A stretch of 16,489 nt of DNA, taken from positions 1 through 16,489 of the forward strand of contig JAFDAW010000021.1 in the NCBI GenBank assembly GCA_019313605.1, written 5' to 3'. This stretch comes from Deltaproteobacteria bacterium (GTDB lineage: Bacteria; Myxococcota_A; UBA9160; SMWR01). The notes beneath the pieces were generated by a model. It ran no database searches and was not told the DNA's origin. It saw only the letters and a list, made by a program, of their open reading frames with translations. Shown piece after piece: positions 1-6,611 of the stretch (its first letter is position 1; each line of letters begins with the position of its first letter). The position numbers were made by a program, and so were the translations under genes.

Positions 1-547
1 GTTTTGCCGCCAACCCCTCGAGGGTCGCGAGGGCGCGCAGGAAGAGATCCCTCTGGGCTCCCTCCACGCGATTCGCAACCTGTCGCGCGGGCACCGAGAA
101 AGCCGAATCGCCCGGAAGCACTTCAACCAGATTCTCAGCATCCGATAGCGATGAAGCCGCCACTGCGCGGAAATTTATCCCCTGTGGTGAGAGAATTGCG
201 AGGCGTTGCCGCGCTGCGATCGACCACTGGGGGCAGACCGCGATCACCTCTCCATCGAATTCGCCGTCTCCGGCGAGCGACTTGGCGTGGGCGAGCCCCG
301 CGAGTGCGGCATCTCCCCCGTGGCGCGGCGCGAACGCGACCACCAACCGCCCGCCCCGCTCGGATTCACCCTCTGCGACGGCCGCGAAATGATCCGGGAT
401 CTCGTCGCTGCTGATCGGAGAAAGCGACTCTGCGGCGACGATCTTCTCCGCCGTAATGCGCTCGAAGGACCGCGCTGCGTCGATCGCCGCGGTCTTCGAC
501 TTTCCCGGGTTGGTCTTGCGTCCTCGCCCGAATCGGCGTCTCATCAT
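1..547 (-). CDS. Hypothetical protein, 3' end outside window
   Basis: An open frame reads leftward from ATG at 547 off the left edge without a stop, giving at least 182 residues. The start is chosen because GGAG lies 6 nt upstream of an ATGATG pair. The first 35 residues are basic (MMRRRFGRGRKTNPGKSK), followed by an alternating alpha/beta-looking stretch with a hydrophobic strand (RLVVAFAPRHGGDAALAG) and another (GEVIAVCPQWSIAARQRLAIL), and a helical end. No signal peptide, membrane segment or recognisable catalytic motif is seen. It is the last visible member of a leftward set with the 116-aa and 403-aa proteins, separated from the former by 69 nt that hold a strong hairpin. I do not recognise the family; function unknown. 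Existence as a gene is supported by the SD, codon use and a better protein composition than the opposite-strand frames. Confidence 0.72.
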   Translation of the reverse strand, partial: MMRRRFGRGRKTNPGKSKTAAIDAARSFERITAEKIVAAESLSPISSDEIPDHFAAVAEGESERGGRLVVAFAPRHGGDAALAGLAHAKSLAGDGEFDGEVIAVCPQWSIAARQRLAILSPQGINFRAVAASSLSDAENLVEVLPGDSAFSVPARQVANRVEGAQRDLFLRALATLEGLAAK

Positions 548-564
548 TTGATCTCCATTTGGCA

Positions 565-581
565 TCGCCCCATTGGGGCGA
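565..581 (-). terminator. 7-bp stem, 3-nt loop hairpin between two leftward genes
   Basis: TCGCCCC / GGGGCGA form a perfect 7-bp GC-rich stem around a 3-nt loop. It lies after the stop of the 116-aa gene (617) and 18 nt before the ATG at 547. No U-tract follows on the leftward strand, so a textbook intrinsic terminator is not seen; a partial terminator or a 5'-leader structure controlling the downstream gene fits better. A second palindrome, GAGCCCGCGGGCTC at 605-618, overlaps the stop codon of the 116-aa gene. Confidence 0.4.
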
Positions 582-616
582 CGCTCGTGTCGTGCGCCGA
601 TCCAGAGCCCGCGGGC

Positions 617-967
617 TCAGCCCGCTGAGGGTTTCGGCGGCGTGAGCGTCAGCGCTCCGGCTTCCACCAGCGCCAGCGTCGCGTCCATGACCACGCGTTG
701 CAGCTCCATGTAAAGCCGGTCGTTTGCCATCGCTGCGCTAACTCGCTCTTTGTGCTTGGCGAAATCCAGCAGCACGCCACCCAGCAACTTCCGGTCCGAT
801 TGCACGTTCTTGACTACGAGGCCCCACTTCGCGAGCGGGACATCGATCTTCAGCTCCTTCAATTCGGAACTGCCTTCATTCAATGCGGTCTTCGCGATAT
901 CGAGCCCGACCATGCCGGTACCCTTTACCCACCTGACGCGCCAGATTTTTCCGCGGGCGAGCAGCAT
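617..967 (-). CDS. Hypothetical 116-aa protein
   Basis: ATG at 967 follows the TAG stop of the 403-aa gene after a single base, so the two are almost certainly translationally coupled; this decides the start, since no clear SD is present. The protein has basic, tryptophan-containing N-terminal strands (GKIWRVRWVKGTG), a middle with repeated short beta-like segments (ELKELKIDVPLAKWGLVVKN) and a helical C-terminal half (KERVSAAMANDRLYMELQRVVMDATLALVEAG). No signal peptide or membrane segment. I do not recognise the family. The tight coupling to the 403-aa protein suggests that the two products act together or are needed in similar amounts. Confidence 0.72.
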   Translation of the reverse strand: MLLARGKIWRVRWVKGTGMVGLDIAKTALNEGSSELKELKIDVPLAKWGLVVKNVQSDRKLLGGVLLDFAKHKERVSAAMANDRLYMELQRVVMDATLALVEAGALTLTPPKPSAG

Positions 968-968
968 C

Positions 969-2180
969 CTAGGGACTCACCGTCGAGGGCTCATCGCTGC
1001 TCTCCGCCTTCTCGGGGGGTCGGTCCATCGCTTTCAGCGCCGGAGCCAGTACGACCTCGAGCATCGCACGCCCGAGTTCCCGAAACTCCGACTTCGAACC
1101 GCGAAACGCGTTCGCGGCTGCCAAACACGCGCGCGCATCCTCCGACGCATCAGCGCGCCAGAAGATGTACGCAGTCTCCTCGAAACGATTTGCGGTGCAA
1201 GTCGCAAACCCGGCATCGAAAACCCGCTCCACCGCTTCATCGAGTTCACGATCGATCTGCTCTTGTTTTGCGGCTGCAGAGACCACGACCACTCCCTCCG
1301 CCACATCATCCAGGCGTTGGACGATTTCGGACAGCGTTTCGTTCGGCGGTGGCCACGGACCGATCGATTGATCGCGCACCAACACCACCGCTCGCCCCAG
1401 GTCCCCGGCTTCCAGCTCGCCACCCGCCGCCAATGCGGCGCGCGCCAATTCGCCCGGCGTCGAGGAACCCTCGGCCGGATCGGCGATGTGCGAGCGCCAC
1501 TCTACGAAACTCCGCGGCGCCGGCGAGTCCGTCGGTTGCGCGACCGCCGACCGCGCGATCAGCGCCTGGATGGCTTCGAGTGGCGCCTCGATGGCCGGAT
1601 ATTCTTCGCGCTGGGTGCACTCCCGGATGAACGTCTTGATCTTGCTCCGCCCCGCGCTGAAAACCTCGAGTTCCCGAACGCCGCGCGCCTCGTCGAGTGC
1701 CACCGCGAACAATCGTGCGCCGCCAGAGGGGTCGTTTTCGACGATGTAGGCCATCCGCGTACCGCGCGGATCCAGACCCGAAACCAGCGAAACCGCGATC
1801 TCGTCGACCACCTTGGGCAGGGTTGCGACGATCGGCTGCGGAGCGGGCTCGGGGATCGACTCTCCCCGCGAGCGCATGCGGTGGTGGGCCCGGCGCAGGG
1901 CCTTGCGCGCCTCCTTGGGAAAGCCAGATCCGTCGGTCCGCGCGATCAGTGCGGCCGCGTCTCCACCCGCGTCCGCCCAGGCTTCGACGAGTTCGCTGCC
2001 CGCGACCGGTTCGTTGGCGAGCAGCCACTCCATCACGCGCTGCGACGCCTCGACGTCCAACAGCGACAGCAGCGCAAACGGATCGCCGTTGGCGGGACGG
2101 ATCTCATCCGCGTCGCCGGGCAGCGCGGCGGCCGCCCGTTCCAACGCCTCCGGCAGGCCGATGTCCTTCGCGGAACTCAT
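969..2180 (-). CDS. Hypothetical 403-aa soluble protein
   Basis: Starts at ATG 2180 with GGAGAG about 8 nt upstream. The product is acidic and alanine-rich, with no signal peptide or membrane segment. Residues ~1-110 are helical and look like an adaptor or helical-repeat region (SLLDVEASQRVMEWLLANEP, EARKALRRAHHRMRSRG). From ~115 a beta-containing part follows (KVVDEIAVSLVSGLDPRGTRMAYIVEND, SGGARLFAVALDEARGVRELEVFSAG), and the C-terminal third is helical with a Cys-containing segment (FATCTANRFEETAYIFWRADA). It looks like a full-length protein of a family I cannot name. It is followed after one nucleotide by the 116-aa gene and preceded by the repeat-bearing spacer after dgt. The opposite strand also carries a very long open frame here, but its composition (Arg/Pro/Ser-rich, low complexity) marks it as a shadow. 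Confidence 0.8.
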   Translation of the reverse strand: MSSAKDIGLPEALERAAAALPGDADEIRPANGDPFALLSLLDVEASQRVMEWLLANEPVAGSELVEAWADAGGDAAALIARTDGSGFPKEARKALRRAHHRMRSRGESIPEPAPQPIVATLPKVVDEIAVSLVSGLDPRGTRMAYIVENDPSGGARLFAVALDEARGVRELEVFSAGRSKIKTFIRECTQREEYPAIEAPLEAIQALIARSAVAQPTDSPAPRSFVEWRSHIADPAEGSSTPGELARAALAAGGELEAGDLGRAVVLVRDQSIGPWPPPNETLSEIVQRLDDVAEGVVVVSAAAKQEQIDRELDEAVERVFDAGFATCTANRFEETAYIFWRADASEDARACLAAANAFRGSKSEFRELGRAMLEVVLAPALKAMDRPPEKAESSDEPSTVSP

Positions 2181-2349
2181 CGCGAACTCTCCGTCAATAC
2201 CCGTTCGGGTCGAATGGGATTCCGATCTTCTGCAAGAAGCCCGAAAACCCCAGGAAGTGGGTAAGGATGCGGGCCCTCGAGCCGAGCCGCCAGCATCATG
2301 ATTCCCCCCGCTCGCGGCTCCAGATGCCGCGGGGCCTCCAGCCTGATCC
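2181..2349. other. Gene-free spacer, unique-looking part
   Basis: About 170 bp between the 403-aa gene and the palindromic repeat. It holds the SD of the 403-aa gene (rc GGAGAG near 2188) and a weak inverted pair (GAGCCG at 2279-2284, CGGCTC at 2315-2320). No convincing -35/-10 pair or small gene is seen. A leftward open frame of 83 codons crosses it but runs through the repeat and lacks an SD. Confidence 0.5.
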
Positions 2350-2517
2350 CTAGCAGGTTGCTGGAAAACTCCGGACCGAGCCCAGCGCGGAGATTCGGGG
2401 CGAGTTCAAGGCGCGAAAACGCAGCCATAGCGGCGCTACGGCGAGGTTTCGCAACGCAGAACTCGGCCTGAAGATCCGTGCTGGGCGACGGGAGGAGTTT
2501 TTCAGCATCCTGTCTAG
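2350..2517. repeat. 168-bp MITE-like/REP-like palindromic element
   Basis: Both ends start with CTAG and carry near-identical terminal inverted repeats: left CTAGCAGGTTGCTGGAAAAC (2350-2369), and the right end read on the minus strand CTAGACAGGATGCTGAAAAA (from 2517). After one inserted base they match with two substitutions and continue as CTCC. Inner inverted segments (CCGAGCCCAGCGCGGA near 2376 against its partner near 2477-2490) and a central hairpin (GCCATAGC-GGC-GCTACGGC near 2424-2442, flanked by GCGAAAA/TTTCGC) allow the whole element to fold as one imperfect cruciform. The ends resemble a dispersed intergenic repeat with CAGGCTGCTGAAAAACTC termini that I recall from several proteobacterial genomes. 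It abuts the dgt stop codon, so it may also end dgt transcription. No transposase is encoded. Confidence 0.7.
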
Positions 2518-2518
2518 A

Positions 2519-3658
2519 CTACTTCAGCCTCTCTCGCTCTCCCAGAGCGAATCGATCCGTCATCCCGGCCACATAATCCGCCACGGCCCGGGCCTCTCCA
2601 TCCAGCTCGATCCTCGCGCGGACGTGCTCCGGCAGCAAGCCCGGGGCGGCCCGATAGGTCGCAAACAGGTCGCGGATTGCTTCCGCAGCGAGATCGCTGG
2701 CCTCAGCGACCCGCGGGTGCTCGTAGAGTTTCTGGTAGAGGAAGCGCTTGAGCTCCAACCGGGCTTCATCGATTTCCGGCGCGAACCCGATGATGCGGTC
2801 CGGTACGCGCCGGACCTCCCCGATCGAAGCGACCGCCGACGCCTCGATCCTCGCCGCCGAGTACTCGACGAGTTCGGTCACGAGCCGATCCACGAGCGCG
2901 CGAATCGTCTGGGCGCGGAGCACGCGAGGGGGTGCGGCACCGAGTTCGTCGAGTATCCGCTGGTGGGTCTCGTTCCAGAGCCGCACGCACTTCAGATCGG
3001 CCTGATTCAACAAGCCGGACCGCAGCCCGTCGTCCAGATCGTGAACCGTGTACGCGATCTCGTCCGAGAAGTCGGCCACCTGGGCTTCGAGGCTGGGCTG
3101 GGCATCGACATCGGGAATCGGAACCGGGTGCGGCCAATCGCAGCCGTGCTTCAAGATGCCCTCGCGGGTCTCGTAGCAGAGGTTCAAGCCGCGAAATCCC
3201 GGATAGCGCTCTTCCAGCAGATCGACGATCCGCAGGCTCTGGCGGTTATGGTCGAATCCCCCGTCGTCGCGCATCAGATCTGCCAGCACGCGCTCGCCCG
3301 CGTGACCGAATGGCGTGTGGCCGAGATCGTGGGCGAGGATCACGGCTTCCGTCAGTTCTTCGTTGAGCCGCAGCGCACGCGCGATCGTTCGCGCGATCTG
3401 CGAACCCTCCAGGGTGTGGGTCAGGCGGTTTCGATAGTGATCGCCTTCGTGATAGACGAAAACCTGGGTCTTGTACTCCAGTCGACGAAACGCCGCCGAA
3501 TGAACGATGCGGTCGCGGTCGCGCTGATAGGCGGTCCGGTAGGCGGCCTCGGGCTCTTCGACGACGCGACCCCGCGATTCGGCGCTCTTGGCCGCGTACG
3601 GCGCGAGGCGCTCGCGTTCTTCGGCTTCGAAAGCCTTGCGGTCGCGAAGCGCACCCAC
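2519..3658 (-). CDS. dgt: dGTPase-like deoxynucleoside triphosphate triphosphohydrolase (HD domain)
   Basis: Cytosolic metal-dependent enzyme expected to hydrolyse dGTP (or other dNTPs) to the deoxynucleoside and tripolyphosphate, helping to balance dNTP pools. The 379-aa product has the family's normal length for the dGTPase-like type 2 group. Visible marks: the N-terminal QRDRDRIVHSAAFRRLEYKTQVF block (~45-67), the first metal histidine in NRLTHT (H81), the HD pair in AHDLGHTPFGHAGE (H110-D111, then H114 and H119), FDHNRQSLRI (~136-143), and the fourth ligand region SDEIAYTVHD (D199). The start is GTG 3658, three bases after the TGA of the upstream small membrane protein, with GAGG and AGGGGAAG just before it. 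The gene is followed immediately by the palindromic repeat. Substrate preference cannot be read from the sequence. Confidence 0.95.
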   Translation of the reverse strand: MGALRDRKAFEAEERERLAPYAAKSAESRGRVVEEPEAAYRTAYQRDRDRIVHSAAFRRLEYKTQVFVYHEGDHYRNRLTHTLEGSQIARTIARALRLNEELTEAVILAHDLGHTPFGHAGERVLADLMRDDGGFDHNRQSLRIVDLLEERYPGFRGLNLCYETREGILKHGCDWPHPVPIPDVDAQPSLEAQVADFSDEIAYTVHDLDDGLRSGLLNQADLKCVRLWNETHQRILDELGAAPPRVLRAQTIRALVDRLVTELVEYSAARIEASAVASIGEVRRVPDRIIGFAPEIDEARLELKRFLYQKLYEHPRVAEASDLAAEAIRDLFATYRAAPGLLPEHVRARIELDGEARAVADYVAGMTDRFALGERERLK

Positions 3659-3661
3659 GCC

Positions 3662-3844
3662 TCAGTCTTCCCCTTGGGTTTCGGCCTGTTCGAGAACGCG
3701 CTCGAGCTTTGCGCGCGAAGCGGCGTCGATTTCCGCACTGGGCGACTCCGAGGCTACGGGTGGCGGTGGCCCGCTCGAGACGAGCATGTAGAGGGCAGCG
3801 GCTGCGATCGCAAGTCCGAGGGTCAGTGCGAGAAAGCGCGTCAC
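3662..3844 (-). CDS. Small single-TM protein, 60 aa as read (5' end uncertain)
   Basis: The minimal reading starts at GTG 3844 and gives one hydrophobic segment (TRFLALTLGLAIAAAALYML, residues 2-21), a proline/serine linker (SSGPPPPVASESPSAE) and a short charged helix (SRAKLERVLEQAETQGED). It would be a single-pass inner-membrane protein with a small tail. Its stop is 3 nt before the dgt start, so it is probably co-transcribed and coupled with dgt. The GTG has no good SD, while a strong AGGAGG lies 140 nt further upstream, and the same frame stays open with a protein-like sequence back to the miaE stop. The real protein is therefore probably about 106 aa; see the companion entry and finding. 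Function unknown. Confidence 0.62.
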   Translation of the reverse strand: MTRFLALTLGLAIAAAALYMLVSSGPPPPVASESPSAEIDAASRAKLERVLEQAETQGED

Positions 3845-3981
3845 ACGCGTGGGCTCTTTTCGGACCCAGTGGATCCCGTCAAAGAAAAATTCTCTCGGCT
3901 CCGCATTCGCGCAGCCGAGTTCGAAAGATAGCGCCGTCTCCCCGGCGATGGGGTTCCGATCCCTTTGGTCGCGATGTTCAT
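3841..3981 (-). pseudogene. Probable 5' part of the small membrane protein gene, out of frame at a G4 tract
   Basis: ATG 3981 has an AGGAGG SD 3-4 nt upstream but reads into a 46-codon frame of poor composition (RRRYLSNSAARMRSRENF) that stops at 3841, overlapping the GTG of the downstream frame as GTGA. The other frame, in phase with the membrane protein, reads ETALSFELGCANAEPREFFF then DGIHWVRKEPTR straight into the hydrophobic segment, but has no ATG/GTG/TTG between the miaE stop and 3844. One extra G in the GGGG run (plus-strand C4 at 3940-3943) would join the well-signalled ATG to that frame and give one protein of about 106 aa. Alternatives are a true 46-aa coupled leader peptide, a decayed gene, a programmed -1 shift, or a sequencing error. 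Confidence 0.45.
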
Positions 3982-3997
3982 TCGCCTCCTTCTTGCG

Positions 3998-4573
3998 TCA
4001 AGCGTGCATACGCACCATCGGCGTCGGGTCGGCAATGATCTCCGCTTCGAGTTTCGCGAGTTCGAGCAACCTCGCGCGTGCAGAGCCCTCGTCGCTCGCC
4101 TGGATGGCCAGATCCAGATAGGAACCGTGGTGCCGGGCCTCGCTTGCGAGCAGTCCGTTGTAGAGCGCGCTCAGCTTCGGGTCGCCGACCGCGTCCGCGA
4201 GTATCTTGAATCGCTCGCAACTGCGCGCCTCGATCAGCGCACACACGAGCAGCGTGTCGACCAGACGTTCGGGCTCCGCACTTCGCACGCATTGGTAGAG
4301 CTGGCCCGCATACGGGCTCGGACGTTGGCGGCGCATCGCCCCCCCGCGCGCGGCCATCGCGCGCAGCACCTCTTCGTAATGGGCGAGCTCTTCGCGCGCG
4401 AGCCGGGAAAGCGGGTCGTGCAGAAACGCCTGGTCGGGGTAACGGAACATCAGGCGCAGAGCCATGCCCGCGGCCTTCCGCTCGCAGTGCGCGTGGTCGA
4501 GCAGCAGCTCGTCGAGGTCCGAGAGCGCGTTTTCGATCCAGGCCGGGTCGGTCGTCGAGGCGAGATTCAGCAC
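3998..4573 (-). CDS. miaE: tRNA-(ms2io6A)-hydroxylase (MiaE family)
   Basis: Diiron, O2-dependent enzyme of the ferritin-like fold that hydroxylates the isopentenyl group of ms2i6A at position 37 of tRNAs reading UNN codons. From GTG 4573 the protein is 191 aa, the family's usual size. The diiron ligands are visible: E31 in DHAHCERKAAG, E62xxH65 in REELAHYE, E115 in EARSCERF, and E145xxH148 in ASEARHHGSYL. The frame stays open upstream to 4783 but the extra 70 residues are low-complexity Pro/Gly/Arg, so the start before LNLASTTDPAW is preferred. That GTG has no clear SD; TACAAT lies 7-13 nt upstream (4581-4586) and could be a -10 box of a leaderless message. The enzyme needs MiaA/MiaB, which are not in this window. 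It is divergent from the desaturase gene. Confidence 0.9.
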   Translation of the reverse strand: MLNLASTTDPAWIENALSDLDELLLDHAHCERKAAGMALRLMFRYPDQAFLHDPLSRLAREELAHYEEVLRAMAARGGAMRRQRPSPYAGQLYQCVRSAEPERLVDTLLVCALIEARSCERFKILADAVGDPKLSALYNGLLASEARHHGSYLDLAIQASDEGSARARLLELAKLEAEIIADPTPMVRMHA

Positions 4574-4821
4574 GGCGCCAATTGTACCGACCGCCGCTCC
4601 CCGGCCCCATCGATCCGCGCAGGCGGGCAGCGCGCAGCCGTTTGCGCGCCCCGGTCTTCCCGGGAGCGCTCGGCCGGGCTGGATCGGGCCTCCAGCGGGT
4701 ATCACACAACTATTACGAAACCCTGCGGAAACCGGCCGATCCGGCAGATAGCTTCCGATTGATGCGCGGCTGGGGGAGCCCACGTCGCGTGAACCCCAAC
4801 CCGAATCGAGGCGGAACCGAG
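4574..4821. promoter_or_regulatory. Divergent control region between miaE and the desaturase
   Basis: 248 bp between two gene starts facing away from each other. It should hold both promoters. A TACAAT hexamer on the minus strand (4586-4581) lies at the right distance for miaE, without a good -35 partner. For the rightward desaturase, the only less GC-rich stretch is around 4699-4722 (ATCACACAACTATTACGAAA), a plausible promoter or regulator site, but no consensus pair can be defended. Confidence 0.4.
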
Positions 4822-5610
4822 ATGCTCACGATCGCACTCTTCTTCATCGCCCACTGGCTGCTGTCGATCTTCTTCCAGACCTTCTTTCTGCACCGCTATG
4901 GCGCCCACCGCCAATTCACGATGAATCACCGCTGGGAGCGCATTTTCTACTTCGCGACCTGGCTCACGCAGGGGGCGTCCTTCTTGTCGCCGCGGGGCTA
5001 CGCGATCCTGCACCGCGAGCACCACGCTTTCAGCGACACCGCGAAGGATCCGCACTCGCCGTACTTCCAAACGAACCCCTTCGCGATGATGCTCCACACC
5101 AAGAACCGCTACACCGATCTCGTCCGCCACCGCGTGGAGCCGGAAGCCCGCTTTGCGGGCGGTTACCCGGAGTGGGACCTGATCGACCGGATCGGAAACT
5201 TCTGGTCCGTCCGACTCGCGTTCGGCGCGGCCTACACACTCTTCTACGTCGCGTTCGCACCGAGCCTGATCTACTTCGCACTGCTGCCGTTCCACTTTCT
5301 GATGGGGCCGATCCACGGCGCCATCGTCAACTGGTGTGGGCACAAATACGGCTACCGGAATTTCGACACCAACGATCTTTCGCGAAACACCCTGCCCTTC
5401 GATTTCCTGACGCTCGGGGAACTCTTCCAGAACAATCACCACAAAGCCGGCATGGCACCGAACTTCGCGGTGCGTTGGTTCGAGATCGATCCGGCCTATC
5501 TCGTCATCCGCACATTCGCCGCGTTCGGAATCGTGCAGTTTGTGGGCGACAACCGCGAACCCGAAACACAGAGCGCGGTGCACGCAGCTTCCACCGCACA
5601 GCCCCACTAA
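4822..5610 (+). CDS. Membrane fatty-acyl desaturase (acyl-CoA/acyl-lipid, delta-9 type)
   Basis: Integral membrane diiron enzyme that introduces a cis double bond in a fatty-acyl chain using O2 and electrons from a separate donor. The 262-aa product has the histidine boxes of the superfamily: HRYGAH near residue 24-29, HREHHAFSD near 68, and NNHHKAG near 209, plus the additional HGAIVNWCGHKYG. Hydrophobic stretches at the N-terminus (TIALFFIAHWLLSIFFQTFF) and around residues 130-165 fit the usual four-helix topology. It is somewhat shorter than typical 300-aa members and has no fused cytochrome b5. Start: ATG 4822, with GAGG about 10 nt upstream; the frame extends to 4582, but that extension is Arg/Pro-rich and overlaps the divergent promoter region. 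Substrate (acyl-CoA or lipid-bound) and position of the bond cannot be told. A large stem-loop follows directly. Confidence 0.92.
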   Translation: MLTIALFFIAHWLLSIFFQTFFLHRYGAHRQFTMNHRWERIFYFATWLTQGASFLSPRGYAILHREHHAFSDTAKDPHSPYFQTNPFAMMLHTKNRYTDLVRHRVEPEARFAGGYPEWDLIDRIGNFWSVRLAFGAAYTLFYVAFAPSLIYFALLPFHFLMGPIHGAIVNWCGHKYGYRNFDTNDLSRNTLPFDFLTLGELFQNNHHKAGMAPNFAVRWFEIDPAYLVIRTFAAFGIVQFVGDNREPETQSAVHAASTAQPH

Positions 5611-5946
5611 CGGAGCCGCGATTCGCCCTTTGGCGATCCCCCGTTCCTCCGGCCCTGGCGCGGTTTGGCGCGTGCGCGGCTCCCCGCAGGGCTCGAGCTC
5701 AGTGGCCACCAGAAATCCCCGCACAGCCCAGATTTTCCTTGTCCAAAACCCTCTAGTAGTGCACAGTTAAGGGGACCATTGCCCAAACCGGCGAGGACAC
5801 GTCGTCGGCGAGGGCGCAGAATCGACGGGGCCTCCAAACCGTCTGCTTAGGTGATTGTCGATCTCGGCTCCTCTGCTGCCGGATACCGTCGTTCCGCTCC
5901 CTCTCCTTCCCGCGTCCTCGTTCGGTGACGCTCGGAGGGTGAGAAA
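5611..5946. other. 336-bp gene-free spacer
   Basis: Spacer between the desaturase and the YbaK-type gene. Its first ~75 bp form the stem-loop described separately. The middle (5750-5790) carries TAGTGCACAGTTAAGGGGAC, which resembles edges of some repeat or REP-associated elements I recall, but no second copy is present here to test it. The right end holds GGAGG at 5934-5938, the SD of the next gene. Short open frames on both strands cross it; none has an SD or a protein-like sequence. Confidence 0.5.
5612..5683 (+). terminator. Large stem-loop after the desaturase
   Basis: GGAGCCGCG (5612-5620) pairs perfectly with CGCGGCTCC (5675-5683), enclosing 54 nt with an inner hairpin TCGCC-CTTT-GGCGA (5623-5636). 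It begins 1 nt after the TAA at 5608-5610. There is no T-run after the right arm (CCGCAGGG follows), so it may be a processing or stabilising structure or part of a dispersed intergenic repeat rather than a standard intrinsic terminator. Confidence 0.45.
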
Positions 5947-6417
5947 ATGAGCATCGCAAAAACTGTCCAGTGGTATCTCGAAACCAACGGTGTGAGTTAC
6001 GAGACCCTGCAACATCCCTACTCGCGCACCAGCGAGGAGACCGCCGACGTCGCGTTCATCTGGGAAGATCAACTCGCCAAGACGGTGTTGCTCGAAGACG
6101 AGAAGGGTTATGTGGCCGCGGTCGTCCCCGCTTCGTATCGGGTCGACTTGAAGAAACTCGGACGCCAACTCCATCGTAAACTCGAACTCGCGAGCGAAGC
6201 CGAAATCGCAGACGTCTTCCCCGATTGCACGGTCGGCGCAGTGCCGCCACTCGGGGAGGCCTATGGAATCGAAACCGTCTACGACGATCGGCTCCGCAGG
6301 CTCGCATGCGTCTACTTCGAAGGCGGCGATCACCGCGATCTGATCTACGTCGGCGGGCGCGAATTCATCAACCTACTGAGAGGTTCACCGCACGGCGATC
6401 TCTGCCGCGCCGCGTAA
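5947..6417 (+). CDS. YbaK/EbsC-type aminoacyl-tRNA deacylase
   Basis: Stand-alone editing domain of the YbaK/ProXp superfamily, which hydrolyses mischarged aminoacyl-tRNAs in the cytosol. The 156-aa protein starts at ATG 5947 with GGAGG 8 nt upstream. Family marks: the substrate-pocket lysine in the strand after DQLAK (K45, in KTVLLED), a following AAVVPASYRVDLKKLG strand-helix, the GAVPPLG loop (97-103) that shapes the amino-acid pocket, and the closing beta segment FEGGDHRDLIYVGGREF. The N-terminal motif WYLETNGVSYETLQHPYSRT is typical for these proteins. Which amino acid it edits (Cys, Ala, other) cannot be told from sequence alone. No synthetase gene is adjacent. Two hairpins follow the stop. 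Confidence 0.88.
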   Translation: MSIAKTVQWYLETNGVSYETLQHPYSRTSEETADVAFIWEDQLAKTVLLEDEKGYVAAVVPASYRVDLKKLGRQLHRKLELASEAEIADVFPDCTVGAVPPLGEAYGIETVYDDRLRRLACVYFEGGDHRDLIYVGGREFINLLRGSPHGDLCRAA

Positions 6418-6468
6418 TGGGTTGAGGGCATTCTTCTCGAACCGAGCGCCCGCTCGATGTCGCTGATT

Positions 6469-6523
6469 GCCACCGCAGACCGCTGCGGCCTGCGGTGGCA
6501 TCCGCGCGTGGTCAGCCCACGCG
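6469..6523 (+). terminator. Tandem GC-rich hairpins after the deacylase gene
   Basis: GCCACCGCAG (6469-6478) pairs perfectly with CTGCGGTGGC (6490-6499), and 5 nt later CGCGTGG (6505-6511) pairs with CCACGCG (6517-6523). They lie about 50 nt after the stop at 6417 and 90 nt before the next start. No T-tract follows either, so the terminator call rests only on stem strength and position. Confidence 0.45.
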
Positions 6524-6611
6524 AGGCCTGATCGCGCAATTCGCGCGAGCGCACAAAATCCGGGGTCTGGGCCTCGTACGTCTGCTATGAGACGGCGTAC
6601 GGGGGAGTGCG

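Noticed and set aside
750..2264. 504-codon rightward open frame
   Set aside because: Lies opposite the 403-aa gene, Arg/Ser/Phe-rich without coherent domains or SD; long only because GC-rich DNA has few stops.
2177..2428. 83-codon leftward frame across the palindromic repeat
   Set aside because: Starts inside the repeat, no SD, overlaps the start of the 403-aa gene.
2624..3931. 435-codon rightward open frame
   Set aside because: Shadow of dgt, whose HD motifs are unmistakable on the other strand.
4574..4783. 70-residue N-terminal extension of MiaE
   Set aside because: Low-complexity Pro/Gly/Arg sequence absent from the family's usual length; occupies the divergent promoter region.
4702..5724. 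340-codon leftward open frame
   Set aside because: Shadow of the desaturase, which carries all histidine boxes.
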